In this document: positions 44,808 through 56,438 of the stretch, piece after piece
How positions within the stretch are numbered: position 1 is the first letter of the stretch
How the letters are laid out: every line of letters starts with the position of its first letter
Source: Neocallimastix lanati (nom. inval.)
Taxonomy: Eukaryota > Neocallimastigomycota > Neocallimastigomycetes > Neocallimastigales > Neocallimastigaceae
Direction: 5' to 3'
Assembly: GCA_016946835.1 (NCBI GenBank)
Contig: JACVTC010000104.1
Location: forward strand, 373,501 to 437,500
Length of the DNA: 64,000 nt
The notes under the pieces: generated by a model
The model's database searches: none
Told to the model about the DNA's origin: nothing
What the model saw: the letters and a program-made list of their open reading frames with translations, nothing else
Program-made: the position numbers and the translations under genes

Positions 44808-44823
44808 TTTTTATTTTTTTTTT
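44808..44823 (+). terminator. Pol III T-tract terminator
   Basis: TTTTTATTTTTTTTTT starts at the first base after the tRNA discriminator. Runs of four or more T end Pol III transcripts. Confidence 0.85.
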
Positions 44824-45073
44824 TATGTAATTGGATGATAAAATTGCTTAAAGAAAAAATAATTTTTTTAATAATTTATTTATTTATTTATTTATTTATT
44901 TATTTTTCGTTATTTTATAAATATATTTAAAAATACTTAAAATTGATTTAAAAAAAAATATAAATATATGATTATAAATTTATTTTTTTAAATATAAAAA
45001 ATAAAATCATTTTATAGATAATATTAAAATCTATATAATAAATTTATTTAAGATTAAAAATTTTTTATTGGAA

Positions 45074-46490
45074 ATGAAGGAAAATATTAGAATTGATATA
45101 AGTGAAAGAAATCATGGAAAAAAGCAAATTATTATTAACAGAAAATATAAAAACTTAATTTTTCAAATGAAAAGAAAGATAATTCAAAGGTATATAGATG
45201 CACTGAATGTAAAACTTTAAATAAATGTAAAATTTTTTTATTTTAAATAATAAGATGAAAATTTTAGAATATGAAAGTTTACATAATCATCTTGAAAAAG
45301 AATACGAAGCATCTAAATCAATAGTAAAACATAAAATTAAAGAAACAATAAAAAAAATTTTTTTTTTTGGTTATTAGAACAAAGCATATATTTAATGAAA
45401 TTTCTCAGGACATGAGATTAATATGTCTTGAATTTAACTCCATTAGAACCCAAATAATAAGAAGTCGAAATAAGCAATTACTTCCTGACATAACAACTTT
45501 TGAAGAAATTCCAGGGGAATCAGAATATTATAAAACAGAAAATGGTGATAATTTTATGATATATCAAAAATTCTAATTTAATAATTTTACAATCCCTATT
45601 CCAAGCAAAACTATTCATACAATATAATGATAATATATTTGAGGATGGTACATTTTATATTGCGCCAAAATTTAGTTATCAGGTGTTCATTACAAGAACA
45701 TATGTTGAAAAAATAAATAGTTTTTACACTACTTCCATTTCAATATTAAAAGATAAAAAACAATCTACTTACGAAACATTATTTAAAAAAATAATAAAAA
45801 AAAAAATGGGAGTAAATTTTAGTAAGAGTATTGTTATTTCTCCAATTAATTTTCATTGTGACTTTGAAAAAGGCATATCAAATATAGCAAAAAATTTTTT
45901 TCCTTATATAAATATCAAATATTGTGTTTAGCACTTTAAAAGATCATTAGAAATTCAAAAAAAAAAAAAAAAAAAAAAAAAAACAAATTATGTTCTAGTG
46001 AAATTGATAATAATAATTTATATACTTATTATAAAGCTATTCCAAAATTTCCATTTATTAACCCTATTTATAAACAACGCATTTACTCATAAATAAAAAA
46101 TACATGCAAAAAAAATGAATATAATAATAATTTAGAATTTTTAGAATATTTTAAAATTAACTATTTAAATAAATGTAATGCAAATAACTAGAATTATTAT
46201 AATAATATAGAATATATTACAAATAATGCATTAGAATCATTTTAATAATTATTTAAATAATCTTTTCCCAAAAAAAAACTACTTTTTATAAATAAATAAT
46301 AGCATTAAAGAAGGTAGAAACCTTATCTTATAATGATTACGATAAGAGAATTAGAGGTTTTTTTAAAAAAAAATAAAAACCATTAATAGAACTGATGAAA
46401 TCAAGGCTTTAATTGAATGCTATAAAAGTAAAGAAGAAAAATTAATTTGTATTGGATGAGATGATGATGATATAGTTGAATTATGGTACG
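45074..46490 (+). pseudogene. Decayed MULE-type transposase with FLYWCH-like finger
   Basis: Reading across frames gives a zinc-finger piece YRCTECKTLNKCK (near 45190-45230), KHIFNEISQDMRL, then the transposase core: EDGTFYIAPKFSYQVF with the first Asp (near 45645), FITRTYVEKINSFYTTS, HCDFEKGISNIAKNFFP with the second Asp (near 45855), KYCV then TAG where Trp is usual, HFKRSLEI, and NNALESF with the Glu (near 46225). It ends NDYDKR, GFLKK and a tail ALIECYKSKEE. At least four stops or frame changes, some in A runs, show that it is dead. The family assignment (MULE domain, FLYWCH finger) is from memory of its motifs. Confidence 0.62.
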
Positions 46491-46519
46491 TATTCTTTTA
46501 TTATACAACTATATTTTTC

Positions 46520-48175
46520 GCTTTTCTGGTTGAAATTTATTCCGATTAAAAAAAAAATTTCCACTCTATCCTTTTTCTTTTAAACCAAAATAATATTTCC
46601 TTTTGCTGTATTTATTCATGAGCTTGATCTGCTGTATCATTCACTTTTAATTCCATTATTATAATTTCTCCATATATTTTATTTTCTTCTTTAGGATAAA
46701 AAATAAAATTTACTTTTTCATTACCTTTAAGATCTTCTTCAACAATATTATAATTCGTTCGAGCATGAAAATATGCATAATATATAATACTTTTAAATTT
46801 GAATGATTAATTTTATCCTCTGAACTTATTATTTTCCAGGTGTGATTTTGTTTAAAGTTTCACATATTCTTTTTGACATTTTTTATTTAATGTCACTTCC
46901 AACATTTCATTGGAATTCTTTATCATATAATAAAAAAATTTCAGTATCATTTCTTTTTTTTTTTTTTTTTAAAAAAAGTCTATAAAATTTCCCTCCAATT
47001 CTTTTTTTGGAATGGATATTATTCCATCACAGTATGTTAAATATCCAAAAGTAACCATTTTTTAAATATAATTCATCCTTCAAATATTAATGATTTTCTA
47101 ATTCATTTTGGATATTATGCACTCTATAATTTTCTAATTGAATTTCAATTTTATTATCATTAATTAATTCTAAAATATCTTCTTTTACACCAACAATATC
47201 GTAAAACAATATCGTAATTAATTATTCTTTTTCACTTCTTCGTAATGTCCTGATTGTGTCCAATAATTTTTAATGTTATTCGAATTTAATGCATTTACAA
47301 TTGACCAGGGATTAAAAAAAATTTTTTTTTCATTATAATAAGTTTTATATCCATTATAATGTTTTTTCTAAATCTTCAAAGGTTAATTTTTTATTATTAC
47401 TACATAAGATCTCGATTTTTTTGTTCAGTAAAAATCCAAAATATTGATATTATTTTTCATCATCTAACATAGTATATTCACATAAAACAATCTATTGGAG
47501 ACGAAAAAATTCACTGCAATTGGTATTATTCCCGTCTTATAAGCAAAGGCTAACTAGGAACAATCTTTAATTAAATCCTTTTTTAAAAAAACATAGATAA
47601 TTGTTGCGTTCTTTATGTGTAAACATTTTACTGATGATTATGTAGTCCCATTTATTAATAACAAGAACAAACTTTTTATCTGTTTCTGAATATAATTTAT
47701 TTAAATTTACACTTAAATCTTCATCATATTTATTAAAAATTTTTAGATTTAGGATAAAGTTCTTCAAGATCTAATTTTATTTTCGTATTAATTTCAGATT
47801 TAAATGCCTTTAAAGTTTCGAAAGAACTAACATGACTTTATTAATCTGAATATACGGTGTGATATTTTCCTTGAAATATTGTTTAATTTTTTTTCTCTTC
47901 ATTATCGGTAATTCATCCTTTGAATACTTTTAATTTATCAAATATTTTTTCGGAATCAATATTTTCACTATAATACATTACTAACTTTGCTACTATTGAG
48001 GTTTTACCAAATCTTCTTGGTTTTGTAATGCATACATATTTATTAGAATTTTTATCAATTAATACATTAAAATCATTTATGACATTCAATTTATCTACAA
48101 AAATATTTTTGATAAAATAAACCTTTAAAATTTTTCACACATATCCTCATTTTCAATAATTAACTTTTTTTTTTT
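46520..48175 (-). pseudogene. Decayed AAA-ATPase-like / PD-(D/E)XK nuclease gene
   Basis: On the minus strand, read across frames: VDKLNVINDFNVLIDKNSNKYVCI, a Walker A-type KPRRFGKT (48023-48000), AKLVMYYSENIDSEKIFDKLK, then LYSETDKKFVLVINKWDYII. The family normally has IDEYDYI there, so the Walker B acids are lost. It continues KMFTHKERNNYL. The C-terminal part (46780-46600) has ARTNYNIVEEDLKGNEKVNFIFYPKEENK and IIIMELKVNDTADQAHE with the E-x-K of a PD-(D/E)XK nuclease fold. Many stops and frame changes. Architecture fits the AAA-ATPase-like (PF09820) plus PDDEXK_9 family as I remember it. Confidence 0.6.
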
Positions 48176-48738
48176 AATGATTTATATATATATTTATTAG
48201 GAACTTATTAACAAAAGAGTGTATATTTTATTAAAATAATAATAATAATAATAATAATAAATTAAAACTAATTTTATATACTATATTTACTTCTTTTCAA
48301 ACAAAAAATAGAATATTTATAATAAACTGTTTTCTTGAAGATAATTTAATTTTCTGATAAAATATTAAAATATCAAAACAATATCAAATTAAAGTTACAT
48401 ATAAATGAAGAATTAATGATTTTTAACAGCTTTTATCAAATATTGTATAATTATTTTTATTAAAATAAATGTATTAAAATTTTTAATGTATTAAAAATTT
48501 TTTTAAAAAAAAAATTCTTTTGGAATGGTTAATTAATAATGACTCAATTTGTTTATTATCTTATTTCTATTGGCAATGATTAATTATGTTTGATTCACTA
48601 TTGTTATATTAATTTTAATTATGTAATTTTTTTTTTTTTTAATAAAATTTAAATACTTTTAATTTAAAAAATTTATTATTACTATAAAGTAATAAAAGCT
48701 TTAAGCATAGGAAAAATTAGAAAATTTTAAAATAGTTA

Positions 48739-48811
48739 AAATAAATATCCATTTTTATTAATATAATATTTTAAAAAAAAATATTATATTAATAAAAATG
48801 GATATTTATTT
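48739..48811. repeat. Perfect 32-bp inverted repeat
   Basis: Arms 48739-48770 and 48780-48811 are exact reverse complements around a 9-base A/T loop. Each arm carries ATATCCATTTTTATTAATA in one sense. It may be a foldback element or a terminator-like hairpin. The surrounding DNA (48200-49060) has no coding frame. Confidence 0.8.
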
Positions 48812-49064
48812 GTTAATGGAATATGTAACACCAAATAACAGATATTAAAAAAATTTTTTTTTTGCCTTTAACTTGTAATATATAAATATAGTTATATATA
48901 TAAGCTTAAAAAACTACCATTATATGTTAAACTATATCTATATATTCAAATATTGTTATACTATAATGATTACTTTGTATATAATATAATAATATTATAA
49001 AAAAAAATACAATTCAAACATATAAGATATAATAATATAACACTAGTATATTTTGAAATAAATT

Positions 49065-49330
49065 ATGTCATTTTGAATATCCTATAGAATATTCAATAGT
49101 TGTACCGTAAGTTGTACAAAGTTATACAATAATAGGGTGATGATGTATTAATTTTTTATACATTATAGAATATTTCACATTGACATAGTCATCTCACTGA
49201 GAAATGGATTATAGTTCCCTGACAGTCACTTTAGCCGTTTTGGCAAATTATTCATTATAGAAGTACTTTGTGGAGGAATTGTATATATTTGAGGTGATTG
49301 TCGATTAATGTATCAGTGATATAGTAACAT
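49065..49330. other. Mixed-base patch of unknown origin
   Basis: This stretch is clearly less A/T-biased than its surroundings (for example ACTTTAGCCGTTTTGGC, GAGGTGATTGTCG). Stop codons break all frames. It holds a GAATATCCTATAGAATATTC palindrome near 49075. Probably a remnant of a transposon or gene; I cannot identify it. Confidence 0.35.
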
Positions 49331-49434
49331 TTTTATTTTTAAACTAGTAGATTTCCTTCATTAATTTATTATTATTTTTTTTTAATTTTCTTCATTAATT
49401 TATTTTTTTTTTTTCACTTAAAAAAAATGTTACA

Positions 49435-49660
49435 TTATTGACTTCTTTCACCGTATCTATTTTTGATAAGTATATTTGAAGTTGGCTTGGTCTTTCTATT
49501 TTCATCTTTTTCACAAGTAATTTTTTCAAATTTAATTTCATGAGATCCATCTCTTAATCGTACAAATCAATCACTTCCATTTGGTACTTTATTACATCTT
49601 TCGAATTTACAGGTAGTGTTATCAATGTATTCTTTAACACATTTGTACTATCTTTCTTTA
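49435..49660 (-). pseudogene. Fragment of a Cys-rich protein, one stop
   Basis: The minus strand reads CVKEYIDNTTCKFERCNKVPNGSD, then TGA where Cys would fit the spacing, then FVRLRDGSHEIKFEKITCEKDENRKTKPTSNIL, ending at TAA 49437-49435. The even Cys spacing and mixed codons suggest the end of a real gene, perhaps secreted. No family recognised. Confidence 0.35.
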
Positions 49661-49693
49661 TATTAAAAAATCATTTGAAGAGATTACTCAATT

Positions 49694-49755
49694 AACTATT
49701 GAAATATTTTCTAGCATATATATTAATAAATGCTAGAAAATTTATTTCAATAGTT
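49694..49755. repeat. Imperfect inverted repeat, 23/25-bp arms
   Basis: AACTATTGAAATATTTTCTAGCA (as two blocks) at 49694-49716 pairs with 49731-49755, with a two-base bulge and a 14-base loop. It lies between the Cys-rich fragment and the antizyme gene. Function unknown. Confidence 0.65.
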
Positions 49756-50222
49756 CAGTGGTGAGAATAAATTTCTTTTATATATATCTCTCATTTAAAT
49801 TGGAAACAAAAATTAATTTTACAAATATAAAACACTATCATATCCTCAAAAAATTTTTCCTTTTTTTATTATGTATAATTTATAAGAACAAAATATTTTA
49901 AAACTAACACAAACATTATTTTCAATTATATATATTTTCTTATTATTTTATATTATATTTTATTTATTTACTATTTACTTTTAAGTTCATAAATATAATT
50001 TAAATATAAACTTTATATATTTTTGAATTATTAATAATTATTATTATTTTGTTATTATGTTAATTATAAAATTAATAACGTGTTAAATAATTGTTAATTA
50101 GATATTAATATTTATAAATAATCTTCATAAATTATTATTATTATTTATTAATAATGTATAGCGTTTTAATTATAGAATATTAATAGAAAAAAAATAATTT
50201 TTTTTTTTTTTTGTTACATAGT
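49756..50222. other. A/T-rich 3' flank of antizyme gene
   Basis: No coding frame. It contains the 3' untranslated region of the minus-strand antizyme gene, beginning just below 50223 with an A-rich stretch on that strand. The exact polyadenylation site cannot be read. Confidence 0.4.
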
Positions 50223-51044
50223 TTATAATTCATATCCTAATACACAATAGTCCACATTTCTTCTTAAATATACAACAGGATTAACGAGTTGGAAACCAAT
50301 GTACATAAAGGAATGAATTAATAATTTTATATCTTGTTTATTCTTTCGAATACAAATTACAATTTTTTCACAACCAAAGATTTCTTCAGCAAGGTCTAAT
50401 AACGAAGTCATACTTTCTTGGAAATTCCAATTACATTCTGTTGGAAGTTCAACAAATAAAGTAGTATTTTTTATAAATGCATAGAACACATTTACACCGT
50501 GACCATCTAATCGATTAGATATTAAAGAGACATATAACAAGTTCGGATCGTCCCCTTCACGGCCGATGACTTCGTTTTGAAATCTTTCACAGCCCTCCAG
50601 TAAACCCGCTCGTAATACATTGTTTATCGAAGCAGAGTCAGGAATACCACCCTTTTTATATTTTAATTTTATTTTTTTATTTTTTGATAATTTTTTTTTA
50701 AAAAAAATAATAAAATTTATTAAAAATAATTATTATTTAATTATTTATTCTTAAATATATATATTTTTCTAAAATTCATTTTATTATTTTTATTATATTT
50801 ATTTTAGAAAAAAATAATATTTACCGGTTTTGGTACCGCTGGTGTAATAATAATTGACAGTTTTACCCATTTTAGAGTAAATAGTGCATAAGGCAAGAGG
50901 GTCTTCATAGTTTTCATAGTAAGGCTCCTCAACCTCATCTAAGAAGGCCATGATTGATAAATCATTAATTGGATTATTATTTTCACTATTTAAATTTATG
51001 TTTGGATTTATCATACTGTCAAATTTTTCTTTCTTTTTTAACAT
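50223..51044 (-). CDS. OAZ1: Ornithine decarboxylase antizyme (two exons, +1 frameshift)
   Basis: Antizyme binds ornithine decarboxylase monomers, sends them to the proteasome and limits polyamine uptake. Exon 1 is 51044-50825 (ATG, then KKKEKFDSMINPN). After an intron, exon 2 starts at 50651 and reads Gly-Trp-Tyr-Ser-stop (TGG TAT TCC TGA). A +1 shift at TCC-TGA, skipping the T at 50640, opens a frame from GAC (50639) to the stop at 50223. The full product would be about 215 aa (77 + 138); human OAZ1 is about 228. The second frame shows the family core: TTLFVELP, ESMTSLLDLAEEIFGCEKIVICIRKNKQD and SFMYIGFQLVNPVVYLRRNVDYCVLGYEL in pieces. No lesion other than the programmed shift is seen. The first ATG is taken; a second ATG lies at codon 11. 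Confidence 0.93.
50634..50651 (-). promoter_or_regulatory. Antizyme +1 programmed frameshift site
   Basis: The minus strand reads GG TGG TAT TCC TGA CTC from 50650. UCC-UGA is the shift site of most animal and several fungal antizymes, where polyamines favour +1 slippage with UGA in the A site. Zero-frame translation ends at 50638; the +1 frame goes on as Asp-Ser-Ala. I did not find a convincing 3' pseudoknot by eye. Confidence 0.92.
50652..50824 (-). other. Spliceosomal intron in antizyme gene (173 nt)
   Basis: The donor is ACCG|GTAAATATT at 50824 and the acceptor AAAAAG|GGTGG at 50652. The intron is almost pure A/T, while both exons are mixed. Only this junction joins the first frame to Gly-Trp-Tyr-Ser and the shift site. 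No other AG lies near the acceptor. Confidence 0.85.
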
Positions 51045-54000
51045 CCGTTTTGAAAAATTTTAAATTTTTTAAATAATATTAGTGTTTTTTAATTTTTATT
51101 TTAGATTATTTTTCTTTTTTATTTTTTCAATTGATTATTAGTTTGTTATTTAAAGTATTTAGTTTAATATTATGAAATTAACTGCTTTTTATTTTAATTT
51201 TTGATTTTGTTTTTATAGATCTTTATTTAATATCTTTTAAAAGAATTGCTTTTTTTTATTTCCTTTTTTTTTTTTTTTTTAAAAAATTTCTTAAAAATAA
51301 AAGATTTCTTTTTTTTAAGTAAAATAAAAATTACTATTAAAGATAATTTTTTAAATTCTTTCTTTAATTTTTTTATAAAAATAAATTTTCAAAGTAAGAA
51401 AAATTTCATGGTATTTATAAGAAAAATAAAAATAAAGTTAGGGTTAATTTTTATATTAATAATTTATAAATAAACAAAACTTCATTTTATATTTAATAAT
51501 AATTTATTTTTTATTTATTTAATTAAAATAGTAGATTAAATAATATGATTGAATAAACATTATTTATTAACAAAAAAGAATTGTTTAATAATTTATTAAT
51601 TAACCATATTCAATATTCATTATTCAAAATTTAATATTTTATATTTTATATTTAATATTAAAAAATTAGTATTAAATATTAAATTTTTTATAATAAATAG
51701 TAAATATTAAAAATTAAATATTAAATTTTTAATAATAAACTTTTTTATATTTATTTTTAATGTTTTTTAACCAAATTCTATTTTTAATTTTTAATTTTTT
51801 ATTCTATTTTTTAAATAGATGTATAAAAGAATCTAATAGAAATATATGAGAAATGGAATGTATTGGAATATATTATTAATTTATTTAATATATTAGTAAT
51901 ATATTAATTGATTTATTTCAATCTATTGTAAATCTATCATCCGATAAAACTTTCAAACCTCAAAACATTGAAAAGAATAAAAATGTTAAATAATAATAAT
52001 TATAAAAATATTTATTATTATTAAAAAATTTATTATTATTAAAATATTTATTATTTATTATTTATTATTCAATTATTTTATTATTTATTATTTATTATTT
52101 ATTATTATCTATTATTTATTATTATCTATTATTTATTATTATCTATTATTTATTATTATCTATTATTTATTATTATCTATTATTTATTATACAATTATTA
52201 TTCAATAATTATTATTTATTTTTTTTTTTAATTATTGAATAAGGTCATATGAATTAATTACTAGAAAGTTTAAATTATTATAATTTGTTAATAAAGATTG
52301 ATTTTCTAATTTAATAAATATAAACTTTATATATTTATAAATAATAAATAATTCAATATATATATATTAATTATAAAATCTTAATACAATTGTAATATAT
52401 ATAGTTTATTAGACATTTAAGTGAAGAAGTTGAAAACTTTAAATTAAAATTATCTCAATATTATTCTAAAATGAAAGAGAAAAATGAATAGTAATGTATT
52501 ATTATATATAAACTATTCCATATAGGCTTTTAGTTTCAATTGATCTTTAATATAATTAATATATCAATTAATATAACAAATATATAATTTAATACATTTA
52601 ATATATTAAAAAGTATATTTATTTATTTATATCTATTTTATTTTTTTTTAAAACTTTAAAATAATTTTATTCGTATTTGCCAATGGGAATACTTTATTTC
52701 ATTGCATTTTATGGACAATTAAATATTTACATATATTAAAATTAACTTTGAGTTTTATATGAATAAGTAATATAAATAATTTACATATATTTGAATAGAA
52801 CCTTAAATTTTCATATATATTAAAACATATTAATGAGATTAATTTGAGTAAAAACTTTAAAATAAAAACAACAAAACAGTAAAATGGATGATTTTTATTA
52901 TTTTTATTATGTCAAAAATAATTTTAATTTTTATAAAACCATATCATATATCACATTTCATTTCACATGATTTATATAAATTATTGTATTTATTCATAAA
53001 TATCATTAATATATGTATAACCAAATTGTTTTAAAAGTAGATATGAAAAAAAAATATATATGAAAATGATGGGTTATTTTATTAATTTATTATTCTATAA
53101 TTATTATAAATAAAAACTATTTCATTTTTATTTTAATACTATTCCATTTAAATAATAGATATATTTTATTATTATTGATTTATTCAAAATATTAATATAT
53201 CATCTACTCTTTTATGATTACTAATGCTATCTTACTAAAAAAAAAATAAAAAAATACTATTAATAATAATAAATATTAAAGAAGAAGAGAATAAAAAAAA
53301 ATATATTTTTTATTTAATTTTAAAATGTGAAAAAGTTTAAAATTTTATCTTTTTTCGATATTTAATAAATTTTTTTTTATTTTTTTATTTTTAAGGCAGA
53401 TAAAAAATTCTGAGTAATCATATATTAATAATACTATTCATAATATATGTAATAATTTATTTTATTTTAGTTTAGTTTTTGTTAAATTTTTTTTAGTTTT
53501 TTTTTTTTTTTTTTCATTTATTAAAAATTAAAAATAAAAAATTAAAAAATTAAAATTAAAAAAAAAAAATAAAAAATTTCAATATAAAATAAAATTTTTT
53601 TTTTATATTTTAATTATCTGATTTCCATATAAAGTAATTTTTATATATTTATTAAATTTTTAATAATTGAATTTAAAGAGAAAATTAATTTTAATTTAAA
53701 TTTTTTTTTCTTTTTATAAATTCTTAATTAATAAAATAAAAAAAAAAGTATATATAAAATAAAAGTAAAAATAATTTGAGTAGATAATTTATCATAATTA
53801 ACAATTAAATATAAAAAAAGAATAAAATAAAAAGAATATAAAGAAATGATATTAATAAAATATTTTCTTTTATATCAATATATAATATTTATAATAAAAC
53901 ATGATTCTAGATGAATATAAATGTTGATTAATATCTTAATATGTAACAATAGTATTGAGAAGAAAAGTACTAATTCTTTTTTTTTTTTTTTGATATAATT

Positions 54001-54979
54001 ATTATCATCATTTTAATAATTAAAATATTATCATTTAAAAAAATGTTTTCCTTAAAGAATATTTTCCATTTCTTTATTAGTAATAAAAAAATAAAAAAAA
54101 AAAAAAATTCTATTTTTTTTTTAAAAATATTAATTCTATTATTAATTATTTATAACAAAGTTTAATTTAATAAAAACTCTAACATTAAAACTTTAATTTA
54201 AAAAAAAAATAAAAACTTTAAAAAAATTATAAATATATATAATAAAATAACACGAATGAAACTTTAAATAAGCTCATAATTAATCTTATTAAACTTTTTT
54301 ATATTTTTTTTTTATTTTTTATTTTTTTTTTTTTTTTTTTGATATCACTTTTAATTAAATATATATACATATTTAATAAATAAACTAACTTTTGTTTTAT
54401 TGATTTATTAATAGTCTTTAAGAGAAAAAAAAAAAGAAAAACATTTTAAATATAACTCAAAATAAATTTGTGAATTTATTTTATACATAGTTGATATTAA
54501 AGTGAACTATTTTTCATTTGAATATTTAAAATTTAAAAATATAGATGATACTATAAATTTCAAAAATTATCATAATAATAATTAAATTTAAATAATAGTA
54601 TGTTATTTACTTTTATAGATATATATACATATACATATGATAACATATTGAAAGAAGAAAAAAAACATTTAAATAGGATTAACAGAAAATAATACGTATA
54701 TATATAGTATTTTTTATAATAATATATGATATATGAAATAAAATTTTAACTGTAAAAGTATAAATTACAATCATAATTACTAATGATAATATGTTATAAA
54801 ATTACACTTTATTTATTTATTATTAAAAGTTCCGTATATATATTAAACTTATTTCTAACATAATAAAAAAAAAAGTTTTTTTTTTCTTATTTAGAGTTAA
54901 ATAAATATGTAGAATTATCATAATACAATACATATATATATCGTTTCATTTTATTTTTTTAAAATTTTTATTAAGATTT

Positions 54980-55022
<43 letters not shown>

Positions 55023-55488
55023 ACTCTATACTATCCAATAATAAATTTAAAGTTTTTAATGCATGTTATTAATAAATTTAATTAAATTTTAAATTTTAAA
55101 TATTATTAAAAAATAAAAATAAAAAGCAAAAATAAAAAAATATAATGTTTATAATAAATTAAATATAAATAAAATAATTCAAACTAATTTTTAAAATACA
55201 TCACGTTTATTCTTTAAAGTTAATTCAAATATGATAGTTTTTTTTTTTAAAAAAAAAATTGTTATTAATATATAAACTATATTTTTTTTTTAAAAAAAAA
55301 TAATTATCAATATAAATTCTATAGAATTATAGAAATAATTATAGTTTAATTGTAATGAAAAAAAAAATTGGAAAAAAAATAGTTCATATTTTTTATATAA
55401 AAGAAAACAAAAAAAATTGATGAAAATTAATCTTTATATTAGATAGCTCATGCCAATCTTATTATTTTTTTTTAATTTAGAATTACAA

Positions 55489-55533
<45 letters not shown>

Positions 55534-56396
55534 TTTTTTTGATTTCATTATTTAATTATTATTTATATATTAAATAGTACTTTTTATTTTATTTAATTTT
55601 TTTTTATACGTACATTCACATAAATTCTATTTTATTATTATTATTATTATTAGTTTTTTTTTTCATTTTTAACTCTTGTCATTTCAAATTCTTATATTTT
55701 TTTTTTTTTATTTTTTTTAAATTTCTTAAAAGTTTAAAATAAATTAAAAAAATAAAAAATAAAAATTAAAAATTAAAAATTAATTGTCATTTTAAATTCT
55801 TATTTTTTTTTTTTTTTTTTTTTTTTAAATTTCATAAGTTTAAAATAAATTAAAATAATATATATATAAAATATAAATAAAAAAATTAATAAATCTTTCA
55901 ATTTCATAATCTCGAATTTAGAATTTAGTCGTATAAAAATAATTAATGAAAAATAAATTTTTATTATTATAGATAACTTGTTGGCATTTCCAATTCCTTT
56001 TTATTTTAAATTTCAATTAAATGATAAAAAAAAAAAATATATTCAATTTTTTGATTTCATTATTTAATTTAAATTTGTATTAATTAGTATTTTTTTATTT
56101 TTATTCTTTATATGTACATTGATATAAATTTTATTTTTTTTTTGTTTTTTTATTTTTTTTTATAACTTATGTTAATTCCAATTCTTTTTTTTTTTTAAAA
56201 AAATTTCATTAAATTTTATAATGAATTAAATAAATAGATAGATTCAATCTATTATTTAATTTAATTTTACATATTTATTAGAATTTTTTATAATTCTTTT
56301 CATTATATGTATATTTATATAAATTATACTTTTTTTTTCTTTTTTATATTTATTTCACTTTTAATTAAAGTTATTTAATTTGTAAAATAAAATAAA

Positions 56397-56438
<42 letters not shown>

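Noticed and set aside
50799-50824. Antizyme exon 1 reading on into KYYFFLK
   Set aside because: That tail is intron sequence after a GTAAAT donor; splicing restores Gly-Trp-Tyr-Ser and the shift site.
51246-51473. Phe/Ile/Lys-rich ORF of 75 aa upstream of antizyme
   Set aside because: The composition is what A/T tracts give by chance, with no motif, and neighbouring A/T desert yields similar frames (56838-57026, 58294-58753, 59376-59561).
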